Positions 50,649-58,447 of a stretch of DNA of 64,000 nt are shown here, piece by piece. The translations under genes were made by a program, and so were the position numbers. The stretch is taken from the NCBI GenBank assembly GCA_965249925.1, contig OZ252260.1, positions 4,278,001 to 4,342,000 on the forward strand. Direction: 5' to 3'. Source of the stretch: Hoeflea_A sp965249925. Lineage in GTDB: Bacteria; Pseudomonadota; Alphaproteobacteria; Rhizobiales; Rhizobiaceae. A model generated the notes under the pieces. That model saw only the letters and a list, made by a program, of their open reading frames with translations, searched no databases and had not been told where the DNA came from. Position 1 is the first letter of the stretch; the number at the start of each line of letters is the position of its first letter.

Positions 50649-51536
50649 TCAGCGATGCAGACGCACCGGTGATCGCGTCCGGCCCTGCCGCATCCACAGG
50701 ACGAACGGCAGGGAAACCACATACATAGTGATGCCGTAGACGCCCGATGGCAGGCTGAAGGGCGGCAATCCCTGGGAAGCTTCGACGATCAGGCTGCCGA
50801 CGGTGATGCCGAGCGTGCTGTTCTGGATGCCGGTTTCGATGGCGACCGCGACACGATCCTCCCGCTCGAGCCCGAGCAAGCTGGCAAATCCCAGGCCGGC
50901 CGCCAGCAGCACGACGTTGAGGATGACGAGCAGCGGTCCGAGCCGCGCCAGATTGGCCACGAAAAGGCTCCAATTGGCGGCCAGCGCGCCGACCACGATG
51001 ACGACAAACAGAATTGTCGCGATGCGCATCACCATCGGTTCGATACCGCGGGCGAAGGCGGTCGCGAAGTGCCTGAGGGCGACGCCGATGGCGACCGGAA
51101 CCGCGGTAATGGCGAACATGGCGAGCGCCAGGGCGGTCACATCGATATCCGGCGCCGTCTGGCCCATGAAATAGTCCGCCGACCAGGCAACCAGCAGCGG
51201 CACGGTCACCACGGACACCAGGCTGACCACGCCGGTCAAGGTTACGGACAGCGCCACCGCGCCGCCGGCCAGCCGCGTCATAATATTCGAGGTGACGCCG
51301 CCGGGGCAGACGGCAAGGATCATCACGCCGACGGCAAGTTCCGGCTCCAGATTGAAGAATTGCAGCAGGATAAACGCGATCAGCGGCAGCAGCACGATCT
51401 GCGACACAGCGCCGGCAACGAAGCCTCTCGGCTGGGCAACGACACGCTTAAAGTCCGCGACGGTGAGGCCGAGCCCCAGCGAAAACATGATGAACGCCAG
51501 CGACAGCGGCAGAAACACGCTCAGCAGGATGCCCAT
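50649..51536 (-). CDS. Bile acid:sodium symporter family (BASS) transporter
   Basis: This 295-residue membrane protein has about nine or ten hydrophobic helices and the family signature V-L-M/A-V-C-P-G-G-V-T-S-N near the middle, here as I-L-A-V-C-P-G-G-V-T-S-N-I-M-T-R. BASS proteins carry organic anions, such as pyruvate, pantothenate or bile-acid-like compounds, with sodium. The substrate is not evident. It lies 73 bp downstream of an Lrp-family regulator on the same strand, so it may be co-expressed with or controlled by it. Confidence 0.9.
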   Translation of the reverse strand: MGILLSVFLPLSLAFIMFSLGLGLTVADFKRVVAQPRGFVAGAVSQIVLLPLIAFILLQFFNLEPELAVGVMILAVCPGGVTSNIMTRLAGGAVALSVTLTGVVSLVSVVTVPLLVAWSADYFMGQTAPDIDVTALALAMFAITAVPVAIGVALRHFATAFARGIEPMVMRIATILFVVIVVGALAANWSLFVANLARLGPLLVILNVVLLAAGLGFASLLGLEREDRVAVAIETGIQNSTLGITVGSLIVEASQGLPPFSLPSGVYGITMYVVSLPFVLWMRQGRTRSPVRLHR

Positions 51537-51609
51537 GAAGTCTCCTTGCGAAGTATCGTTGGAACACTTGCCGTGAATAGAACCGGTTGACGGAAAAGAA
51601 AAGCGCTCG

Positions 51610-52056
51610 CTACGCGGCGCTCAACAGAATACTGGTCTCGCTGTTCAGCACACCATCGATCATGCGGACGTCGCGCAACACACGATCGAAATCCGAAAGG
51701 CTGGGCGCCTGCAACTCGGCCACCAGATCCCAGGTGCCATTGGTGGTGTGCAGCGACTGCAGCTCCGGCATGCGGCGCAGCCGGCTGATCACCTGGCCCG
51801 TCGACTTGCCGACGACCTCGATCATCATGACGGCGCGGATGGTGTCCAGACCGTAATCCTCGCGGACCCGCACCGTGAATCCCAGGATGGAACCGCTGCG
51901 CATGAGGCGGTCGAGCCGATTCTGCACGGTGCCGCGCGAGACACCGAGGATCTCGGCAATCTTGGAAAGTGGCGCCCGGCCGTCGCGGCGCAGCAGGGCG
52001 ATCAGTTCCCGGTCGAGCCTGTCGTGTCCCGGAGGGGCAGCCTGTAGATCGTTCAT
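51610..52056 (-). CDS. Lrp/AsnC-family transcriptional regulator
   Basis: This 148-residue regulator has an N-terminal winged helix (L-D-R-E-L-I-A-L-L-R-R-D-G-R-A-P, then I-A-E-I-L-G-V-S-R-G-T-V-Q-N-R-L-D-R-L) and a C-terminal RAM domain that binds amino acids. It is divergent from the ornithine-cyclodeaminase-like gene and upstream of the BASS transporter, so amino-acid-responsive control of both is likely. An imperfect palindrome lies between it and the divergent gene. Confidence 0.92.
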   Translation of the reverse strand: MNDLQAAPPGHDRLDRELIALLRRDGRAPLSKIAEILGVSRGTVQNRLDRLMRSGSILGFTVRVREDYGLDTIRAVMMIEVVGKSTGQVISRLRRMPELQSLHTTNGTWDLVAELQAPSLSDFDRVLRDVRMIDGVLNSETSILLSAA

Positions 52057-52071
52057 TGGCGATTTTCACAA

Positions 52072-52093
52072 TTGGACCATACAATTCGGTCAA
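52072..52093. promoter_or_regulatory. Possible Lrp-type operator between divergent genes
   Basis: An imperfect palindrome reads TTGGACC, an 8-nt AT-rich spacer, CGGTCAA, close to the Lrp regulator start. Lrp/AsnC regulators often bind such AT-centred imperfect dyads at their own promoters. The match is weak. Confidence 0.25.
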
Positions 52094-52179
52094 TACACTT
52101 AGCAAAACTTGTTAGACTTTGACATATTTATTATCGACTGCCTGGCGTATGGTGGGAGGAAAGGATATCCGGCCGAACG

Positions 52180-53247
52180 GTGAGTGAAATGACGATTCAG
52201 ATGAGCCGCAACCTCAATCTTGTCCCCTTTGTCAGTGTCGACCACATGATGAAAATCGTCCTGAAGGTCGGCGTCGAGAAAGTGTTGCTGGGAATCGCCG
52301 CCAATATCGAGGAAGACTTCAGGCGCTGGGAACTGTTCGACAAGACGCCGCGGGTCGCTTCCCATTCGGCCGAAGGGGTGATCGAACTGATGCCGACCAG
52401 CGACGGCGAGGTTTACGGCTTCAAGTATGTCAATGGCCATCCAAAGAATATGAAGGAGGGCCTGCAGACCGTAACGGCGTTCGGTGTACTTGCGGAAGTC
52501 GACACCGGTTATCCGGTGCTGCTTTCCGAGATGACCATTCTGACGGCGCTGCGCACCGCGTCCATGTCGGCGGTCGCTGCCAAATACCTGGCACCGAAGG
52601 ATGCCGACTGCATGGCTATCATCGGCAACGGCGCGCAGTCCGAGTTCCAGGCGCTGGCCTTCAAGGCGCTGCTCGGTGTGTCGAAAATCCGGCTCTATGA
52701 CGTCGATCCCACCGCCACCCGCAAATGCATGGCCAATCTCGACGGCTGGGGGCTCGAGATGGTTCCGTGCAGGTCGGCCGAAGAGGCTGTGGAAGGCGCG
52801 CAGATCATCACCACCGTCACCGCCGACAAGCAATATGCGACGATCCTGACTGACAACATGGTCGGCACCGGCGTCCACATCAACACGATCGGCGGCGATT
52901 GTCCGGGCAAGACGGAACTGCACAGGGACATCCTCCTGCGCTCCGACATCTTCGTCGAGTATGCGCCACAGACGCGGATAGAGGGCGAGATCCAGCAGTT
53001 GCCGGCGGATTATCCCGTCGTCGAACTGTGGCAGGTCATCCGCGGTGACGTCGTGGGGCGGCGCGACGCCAAGCAGATCACCCTGTTCGACGGTGTCGGC
53101 TTCGCCGTGGAGGATTTTTCGGCCCTGCGTTTTGTCCGCGATCAGCTCCAGCTGACCGGGCTCTACCAGAACCTCGACATGATTGCCGATCCGGACGAGC
53201 CGCGTGATCTTTTCGGCATGATCATGCGTGCCGCCGAGACCGCCTGA
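52180..53247 (+). CDS. Ornithine cyclodeaminase / mu-crystallin family protein
   Basis: This 355-residue protein has the NAD-binding motif I-I-G-N-G-A-Q-S-E-F-Q near residue 143 and the downstream block I-I-T-T-V-T-A-D-K characteristic of the OCD/mu-crystallin family. Activity may be ornithine cyclodeamination to proline, or reduction of a cyclic imine (ketimine). It starts with GTG and has no strong ribosome-binding site right next to it; a GGAGGAAAGG lies about 20 bp further up. It is divergent from the Lrp regulator and convergent with the DapA-family gene. Confidence 0.9.
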   Translation: MSEMTIQMSRNLNLVPFVSVDHMMKIVLKVGVEKVLLGIAANIEEDFRRWELFDKTPRVASHSAEGVIELMPTSDGEVYGFKYVNGHPKNMKEGLQTVTAFGVLAEVDTGYPVLLSEMTILTALRTASMSAVAAKYLAPKDADCMAIIGNGAQSEFQALAFKALLGVSKIRLYDVDPTATRKCMANLDGWGLEMVPCRSAEEAVEGAQIITTVTADKQYATILTDNMVGTGVHINTIGGDCPGKTELHRDILLRSDIFVEYAPQTRIEGEIQQLPADYPVVELWQVIRGDVVGRRDAKQITLFDGVGFAVEDFSALRFVRDQLQLTGLYQNLDMIADPDEPRDLFGMIMRAAETA

Positions 53248-53263
53248 CCCTGCGAACCGCCGT

Positions 53264-54217
53264 TCAAAGCTTCAGACCGCAGTCCTCGAATGCTGCTTTG
53301 ATCCCGCTCTTTTCATCGTCGGTGAGCTGCAGCAGCGGGTCACGTACCGGTCCTCCGGCCTGACCCAGCAATTCCTGCCAGTATTTCTGTTGCGCTTGCG
53401 GCTTGGCGTCGGGCCTGGTTCGCTTCAAAGCATCGCGGACGGGATTGAGGCTGTCGCGAACGCGCCGCGCCTCGTCGATTTTTCCGGCGAAGGCGAGCTC
53501 CGTATAGTCATGCATGCGCCGGTCAACGGCGGTTTGCAGCAGGTAAGGCGGGGACGAGCACAGGTAGAGCTGCCACCCGAGTTCGACGATGTTGTCGAAC
53601 CACTCGTCCTCCGACGCCGTGCTGACCAGGATCCTGTCGCCGGCGATTTCGGTCAGGCGGGCATACATGTCACGCGGCACCGAGTATTTGATGGCCATGA
53701 TATTGGGCAATTCGGCAATACGGGCGCACAATTCGGGACTCATCAGATAGCCTGAGTCGGGGTGGCTCCACATGGCGATGCCGATGTCCACCGCATCGCA
53801 GATCAGCTTGTAGTAGTAGTAGAGCGTCTCGTCGCGCTCATGGATGAAGTGCAGAAGCGGTGCGTGCACGACGATGTAATCGGCGCCGATGGCCTGTGCG
53901 TATCGGGCCAGTTCGATGACGGTCTCGAAATTCTGGTCTGAACAGGACATGATGGTACCGGCTTTGCCGTCAACCGCCTCCACCGCCAGCTCGAAATTGC
54001 GTTTGCGCTCCGCCAGACTCATGGAGAAGAACTCGCCCTGCTTGCCGGCGATGAACAGGCCCCTTATGCCCAGATCGTCGATCCAATGCCGGATATTGCG
54101 TCGTAGCCCGTCTTCGTCGATCGAGCCGTCCGGCAGCATCGGGTTGAGCGCGGCAGCCCAGATACCTTTCATATGTTCGCGGCTGTATTCCTTGGCTTCG
54201 CCCCTTGCATAACGCAT
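53264..54217 (-). CDS. DapA-family (dihydrodipicolinate synthase-like) aldolase/lyase
   Basis: This 317-residue class I aldolase-fold protein has G-x-x-G-E-F-F-S-M-S (the phosphate or carboxylate loop variant of G-T-T-G-E) and the Schiff-base Lys in I-M-A-I-K-Y-S. Members include DapA, NanA and keto-deoxysugar aldolases, and the exact substrate cannot be read from these motifs. Its ATG overlaps the stop of the CoxL-type gene by 1 bp (TAATG), so the two are coupled. A keto-acid aldol step following oxidation by the molybdoenzyme is conceivable. Confidence 0.85.
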   Translation of the reverse strand: MRYARGEAKEYSREHMKGIWAAALNPMLPDGSIDEDGLRRNIRHWIDDLGIRGLFIAGKQGEFFSMSLAERKRNFELAVEAVDGKAGTIMSCSDQNFETVIELARYAQAIGADYIVVHAPLLHFIHERDETLYYYYKLICDAVDIGIAMWSHPDSGYLMSPELCARIAELPNIMAIKYSVPRDMYARLTEIAGDRILVSTASEDEWFDNIVELGWQLYLCSSPPYLLQTAVDRRMHDYTELAFAGKIDEARRVRDSLNPVRDALKRTRPDAKPQAQQKYWQELLGQAGGPVRDPLLQLTDDEKSGIKAAFEDCGLKL

Positions 54218-56385
54218 TAGTCATGACCCTCGTTCGGGTTGCTGCCGGCCGACACGATGGCCTCCCAGATCGACTGGCTCGTCATCGGCATCGGCATGGT
54301 TGTGACGCCCAACGGTGACAATGCGTCCGCCACCGCGTTGTAGATCGCGGCCGGTGTGCCAATGGTGCCGGCCTCACCCACTCCTTTTGAGCCGAGCAGG
54401 TTCATCGGCGATGGCGTTTCCATATGGATCAGATCGATCACAGGCATATCCGCGGCGCGCGGCAGTGCATAATCCATGAGCGATCCGGTCAACAACTGGC
54501 CGGACTCATCATACACCAGGTGTTCCATCAGCGCTTCGCCGATGCCCTGGACGACACCGCCCATGAGCTGTCCGTCGAGCATTTTCGGATTGATGATCGT
54601 ACCCGCGTCGTCCAGGCAGATCAGCCTTTCGACACGCACGTTCCCGGTTTCGGTGTCGATGGAAACCTGAGCAAGATAGCATCCATACCCCCAGGCCTCG
54701 CCTTCGACATGATAGTTCACCCGGGCTTCGATGGGACGGTCAGGCGTTAGCGATCCGCCCGCGCGTGCCAGCGCTTGCCGCGCTGCCTTGACCACTGCGC
54801 TGCCGCCAATGGCGGTGCTCCTGCTGGCCAGCGCGCCGATGCCCTCCGGACAGGTTTGCGTATCGCCGTGATGGACCTCGATCCGGTCGATATCGCAGCC
54901 CAGGGCATCTGCGGCAATCTGCGCCAGCGCGGTCTCGCGCCCGTGGCCCTGCGAACTGCCGCCGGTCTTTACCACGATTGCACCATCCGGATTGAGGCAG
55001 ACCGTCGCGCTCTCCCAACCGACCCCACACGGCTCGATGAAGAAACTGACACCGAGCCCGACGGTTTCGCCAAGATCGCGGCGACGCTGCTGATCCGCCC
55101 GCGCCTGGCGATACGCAGCAAGATCCGCCAGCTTCGATAGCGCTGCCGGGTAGTCTCCTGAATCGAGCACGGCTCCTGAGTTTCGCGCTTTCGGCAATTG
55201 ATCCGGGCGCAGCAGATTTTTGAGACGCAAATCCAGCGGATCGACGCCAAGCCTGCGGGCGGCCGCGTCGACAAGCCGTTCCATCAGCATGGCCGCCTCG
55301 GGTCGACCGGCCCCGCGGTAGATGCCAACCGGTGCCGTCGGTGTCGACACGCCCACCGTGCGCACCTCGACGGATCGGATGTCATAGGGGCCAGGCAGGA
55401 TCCGCCCGGCATTCCACGCCGGGACCGCCGCACTGCTGGTCAACCAATGCCCGACCGGCGCCCGGACCGAAGCGGTAAGCGCGAGAAAGGTGCCGTCTTC
55501 GGAAACGCCCAGTGCGCCCCGCATCGTAATGCCGCGCCCGTGCGTTGCCGAGGCCAGATCCTCAGAGCGCGTCGCGATCCATCGCGTCGATCGCCGCAGG
55601 CGGAACGCGGCCCAGACCGTGAATACCTCTTCCGGGTAAAGCGAGGCCTTGAGACCGAATGCCCCGCCAACATGCGGCGCAATGACGTGGATCCGCCGCA
55701 TGTCCACGCCGAGCATTTCAGACAATTCTCTGCGTGCGCGATGCGGTGTCTGGGACGACAGCCACACGGTGACGCTGTCGGTAGCCGTATCGAAGCGTAC
55801 CGCGATGGCACGGTTCTCCAGCGGTGACGGTGCCACTCGCGGATGCTGGATCTCGAGTTCGACCAGATGATCGGCGTCACGCAGCACCGATGCGGCATCG
55901 CCTTCACGCCACTGTTTCTCGAACACCGGCACCGCGGCGACGTTGACGGACGTGTCCGGCTCACAGACGTCCACCTGCATCAACTCAGCGGCGTCCTGGG
56001 CTGCGAGCGCCGATTCCGCAACGACGGCCGCGATCGGTTGGCCGACCGCGCTCGCCCGTTCATGAGCCAGTATCTCGTAGGTCTGGGCGGACATCGCGCC
56101 AAGCACCGGGTTAACGGACAATTTGCCGATGTGTTTGACGTCCTTGCCGGTAAACACCGCGACTACACCCGGAACGCCGGCCGCATCCTCGGCATTGCAA
56201 TCAACGATAACGCCCTCGGCATGGTGGCTGCGGACAAAGCAAATGTTGAGCGGCGCTTCCAACGCGACATCGGCGACGAAACGGCCGCCGCCGGTCAACA
56301 GCGGTTCGTCTTCCCGTCGCTGCGGCGATTGGCCGATCGGGCTGTGCGGTTTGTGCCGATCTGGCCGGATGGAACCTGTGAGCAC
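54217..56385 (-). CDS. Xanthine-dehydrogenase-family molybdopterin-binding subunit (form II CoxL-like), orphan
   Basis: This protein of about 722 residues is the large catalytic subunit of a molybdenum hydroxylase. It starts with R-R-E-D-E-P-L-L-T-G-G-G-R-F-V, and shows G-G-A-F-G-L-K, G-I-Y-R-G-A-G-R-P-E-A (the form II signature, not the A-Y-x-C-S-F-R of true CO dehydrogenase) and the catalytic Glu in G-V-G-E-A-G-T-I-G. The GTG start at 56385 has AAGGCGA upstream; a longer frame to 56490 adds a doubtful N-terminus. The usual FAD (CoxM) and 2Fe-2S (CoxS) subunits are not adjacent, so it must find partners elsewhere or be non-functional alone. It is coupled to the DapA-family gene. Confidence 0.85.
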   Translation of the reverse strand: MLTGSIRPDRHKPHSPIGQSPQRREDEPLLTGGGRFVADVALEAPLNICFVRSHHAEGVIVDCNAEDAAGVPGVVAVFTGKDVKHIGKLSVNPVLGAMSAQTYEILAHERASAVGQPIAAVVAESALAAQDAAELMQVDVCEPDTSVNVAAVPVFEKQWREGDAASVLRDADHLVELEIQHPRVAPSPLENRAIAVRFDTATDSVTVWLSSQTPHRARRELSEMLGVDMRRIHVIAPHVGGAFGLKASLYPEEVFTVWAAFRLRRSTRWIATRSEDLASATHGRGITMRGALGVSEDGTFLALTASVRAPVGHWLTSSAAVPAWNAGRILPGPYDIRSVEVRTVGVSTPTAPVGIYRGAGRPEAAMLMERLVDAAARRLGVDPLDLRLKNLLRPDQLPKARNSGAVLDSGDYPAALSKLADLAAYRQARADQQRRRDLGETVGLGVSFFIEPCGVGWESATVCLNPDGAIVVKTGGSSQGHGRETALAQIAADALGCDIDRIEVHHGDTQTCPEGIGALASRSTAIGGSAVVKAARQALARAGGSLTPDRPIEARVNYHVEGEAWGYGCYLAQVSIDTETGNVRVERLICLDDAGTIINPKMLDGQLMGGVVQGIGEALMEHLVYDESGQLLTGSLMDYALPRAADMPVIDLIHMETPSPMNLLGSKGVGEAGTIGTPAAIYNAVADALSPLGVTTMPMPMTSQSIWEAIVSAGSNPNEGHD

Positions 56386-56509
56386 GAGTATCGCCTTGCG
56401 TTCGGATGAATGATCCCGGACACCTGACCCCGGACAAACCGGGACGCGCGAGCATAGCCCACCGGTCGCGGTGGTCGACATATTGCGCATTCAGGTCGGT
56501 TGCGTAAAT

Positions 56510-56538
56510 TTTGGAATTTCGAAAATTGATATTCCAAA
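56510..56538. promoter_or_regulatory. 8-bp inverted repeat between CoxL-like and LysR genes
   Basis: TTTGGAAT and ATTCCAAA are perfectly inverted around a 13-nt AT-rich spacer. The size fits a LysR-type (T-N11-A-like) or other dimeric regulator site upstream of the CoxL-like/DapA unit. Function is inferred. Confidence 0.35.
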
Positions 56539-56539
56539 T

Positions 56540-56560
56540 CCAGATATCGGAGGTATCTGG
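56540..56560 (-). terminator. Hairpin downstream of the LysR gene
   Basis: CCAGATA and TATCTGG form a 7-bp stem around a 7-nt loop, 10 bp beyond the LysR stop in its direction of transcription. The sequence beyond is AT-rich but without a clean T-run, so a weak terminator is the best reading. Confidence 0.4.
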
Positions 56561-56570
56561 CTATTCTCCA

Positions 56571-57530
56571 CTAAACGGCGGCAATATCCTGCGCCGTTGC
56601 CCTGAGTTCGTGCAGAAAGGCTTGGGCGGCGGGCGAAAGCGAGTCCGGCGCGCGGTAGGAAACGCCGACCGGACCGCCCGAAATGTCGAGGGTGCACGCA
56701 ACCACGGCCAAAAGCCCCTGGACGATTTCCTGCTCCACCACCTGATAGGGCATGACGCACAGCATGTCGGTTTCCAGCAGCAGTGCGCGATTGGTCAGGA
56801 ACGACACGCATTCCACGGCATTCGAGGGCGAGGGCAGCCCGCTGTCGTGGAACTCCTTGTCAATCTGCCGGCGCAGCGTGGTTGGCGCCGGCGGCAGGAT
56901 CCAGTCCCGGTCGATCAGGTCCTCCAAAGCGACATGATCGTCTGCTGCCAATGGATGGTTTTTCCGGCATACCACGACGAGCCGTTCCCGGTAGAGCGTC
57001 TCCTGATCGAGCGCAAGGCGGTGCCGATACTCGGGCAGGCGGCCGACGACCATGTCCAAATCGCCGGAATGCAGCAGCGGCATGAGAAAGTCGTTGGTGC
57101 CGTCGCGAACCACGATGCTGACATTCGGTCGCGACCGGTGGATGCGTTCGATTGTTCTTGGCAGCAGCCGGGCGGAGGCGGCGAGCAGGGTCCCGACAAC
57201 GACACGACCACCAAGGCCCTCGTTCAGGTCATCCAGTTCCTGTGCCGCCTGCGAAAGCTGGGCCAGAATGAGTTTGCCGTGACGCACAAGGGCTGCCCCG
57301 AATGTTGTCGGTATCACGCCGCGATTGGTGCGGTCGAACAACTTCACGTCAAAATCGGTTTCAAGATCCTTCAGCAGCTTGGTCGCCGCCGGCTGCGACA
57401 TGTTCAGTTCCTCGGCGGCGTGCAGGATGCTGCGGTTTTCCGCGATGGTGACGAGCAACCGCAATTGTTTGAGTTTGAGGCGCGTCGACACACGCTCGAT
57501 GATCTTCACATGGCGGTTTCTGGCGTTCAT
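56571..57530 (-). CDS. LysR-family regulator of the kynurenine-type cluster
   Basis: This 319-residue regulator has the helix-turn-helix L-K-L-K-Q-L-R-L-L-V-T-I-A-E-N-R-S-I-L-H-A-A-E-E-L-N-M-S-Q-P-A-A-T-K-x-L and a C-terminal ligand domain. The S-I-x-x-A-A-E-x-L-N-M-S-Q-P-A pattern matches the GbpR/PcaQ-type subgroup that often senses aromatic or carboxylate compounds. It is divergent from the aromatic cluster (309 bp to the dioxygenase start) and probably activates it. Confidence 0.9.
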   Translation of the reverse strand: MNARNRHVKIIERVSTRLKLKQLRLLVTIAENRSILHAAEELNMSQPAATKLLKDLETDFDVKLFDRTNRGVIPTTFGAALVRHGKLILAQLSQAAQELDDLNEGLGGRVVVGTLLAASARLLPRTIERIHRSRPNVSIVVRDGTNDFLMPLLHSGDLDMVVGRLPEYRHRLALDQETLYRERLVVVCRKNHPLAADDHVALEDLIDRDWILPPAPTTLRRQIDKEFHDSGLPSPSNAVECVSFLTNRALLLETDMLCVMPYQVVEQEIVQGLLAVVACTLDISGGPVGVSYRAPDSLSPAAQAFLHELRATAQDIAAV

Positions 57531-57638
57531 GCGACGGCTATAACTAGGTGGAATAACAATTTCAATTTTTTCAATTTGATCGAGATACCTGATGCGCCTC
57601 TAGATCGAACCGAACACCGTCCGCAGGAGGAAAACAGG

Positions 57639-57794
57639 ATGAGCAGCTGTCCTGATACATGGTGGTTGGCATGATGCCACCTGAATTCTACCGAGGACAT
57701 TGCCATGCCGCCCGGTGAGTTCGCCGGTCACAAGACCCGCGTCACCAATCCGGGCCCGTTCGCCGAAAAAATCGTTGAAGCGGCACGCGACTGA
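57639..57794 (+). pseudogene. Possible broken small gene between LysR and the dioxygenase
   Basis: AGGAGG at an 8-bp spacing precedes ATG, then 11 codons (M-S-S-C-P-D-T-W-W-L-A), then an in-frame TGA. The same frame continues with H-L-N-S-T-E-D-I-A-M-P-P-G-E-F-A-G-H and N-P-G-P-F-A-E-K-I-V-E-A-A-R-D before a second TGA. A strong ribosome-binding site followed by a frame that looks like the C-terminal end of a larger enzyme suggests an internal deletion or a nonsense mutation. It could also be a short leader peptide plus unrelated sequence. Confidence 0.35.
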
Positions 57795-57838
57795 ATGCCA
57801 TCATCGCTGGCGCATGTATCCTAGAAAGGATCCCCGAA

Positions 57839-58393
57839 ATGCCTGCTCATCCGTCCTTGAAGCCATTCAACTTTTCCGACTGGATCGAGCGGAACAAGGA
57901 TCACCTCAAGCCGCCGGTCAGCAACAAGCAACTGTTCGACGAAAAGACGGACATGGTGGTGATGATCGTCGGCGGCCCAAACACGCGGGTCGATTTTCAT
58001 GACGACCCGGTGGAGGAGTTCTTCTATCAGCTCAAGGGCGACATGATGTTGAAGATCGCCGAAAACGGAAGAGTCTACGATGTGACCATTCGCGAAGGCG
58101 AGGTCTTTCTTCTGCCGCCGCACGTACGGCACTCGCCGCAGCGCCCGGTTGCCGGCTCCATCGGCCTTGTTGTGGAGGGTACCCGTGGCGCGGAAGATCT
58201 GGACGGGTTCGAATGGTTTTGCTTCGAGTGCGGCGAGCGCGTGCATCGGGTCGAAGTCAAGCTCAATGACATTGTCAAAGACCTGCCGCCGCTGTTCAAT
58301 GCCTTTTATGGAAGCACCGAAGATCGCACCTGCAAGAAATGCGGTGCGTTGCATCCCGGCAAGGAGCCACCGGGAGGATGGGTCAGCATCTGA
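57839..58393 (+). CDS. nbaC: 3-hydroxyanthranilate 3,4-dioxygenase
   Basis: This 184-residue cupin opens the ring of 3-hydroxyanthranilate to 2-amino-3-carboxymuconate semialdehyde, a central step in tryptophan/kynurenine and 2-nitrobenzoate degradation. The catalytic Fe ligands are H54, E60 and H98, and the C-terminal rubredoxin-like iron site is complete (C128-F-E-C131 and C165-K-K-C168); these sit at a constant +3 offset from the well-known Cupriavidus enzyme (H51, E57, H95, C125, C128, C162, C165). The ATG follows GAAAGGA. It precedes a branched-chain-type ABC importer and a kynurenine-formamidase-like hydrolase. Confidence 0.95.
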   Translation: MPAHPSLKPFNFSDWIERNKDHLKPPVSNKQLFDEKTDMVVMIVGGPNTRVDFHDDPVEEFFYQLKGDMMLKIAENGRVYDVTIREGEVFLLPPHVRHSPQRPVAGSIGLVVEGTRGAEDLDGFEWFCFECGERVHRVEVKLNDIVKDLPPLFNAFYGSTEDRTCKKCGALHPGKEPPGGWVSI

Positions 58394-58447
58394 CGATCAA
58401 CAACACACCGGGCCCTTGGCCCGGAATGGGAAGGGAGAACACAATCC

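Noticed and set aside
57639..57794. Selenoprotein with in-frame TGA
   Set aside because: The frame is not followed by an evident SECIS-type hairpin and the product does not resemble a known selenoprotein; deletion or nonsense mutation is simpler.
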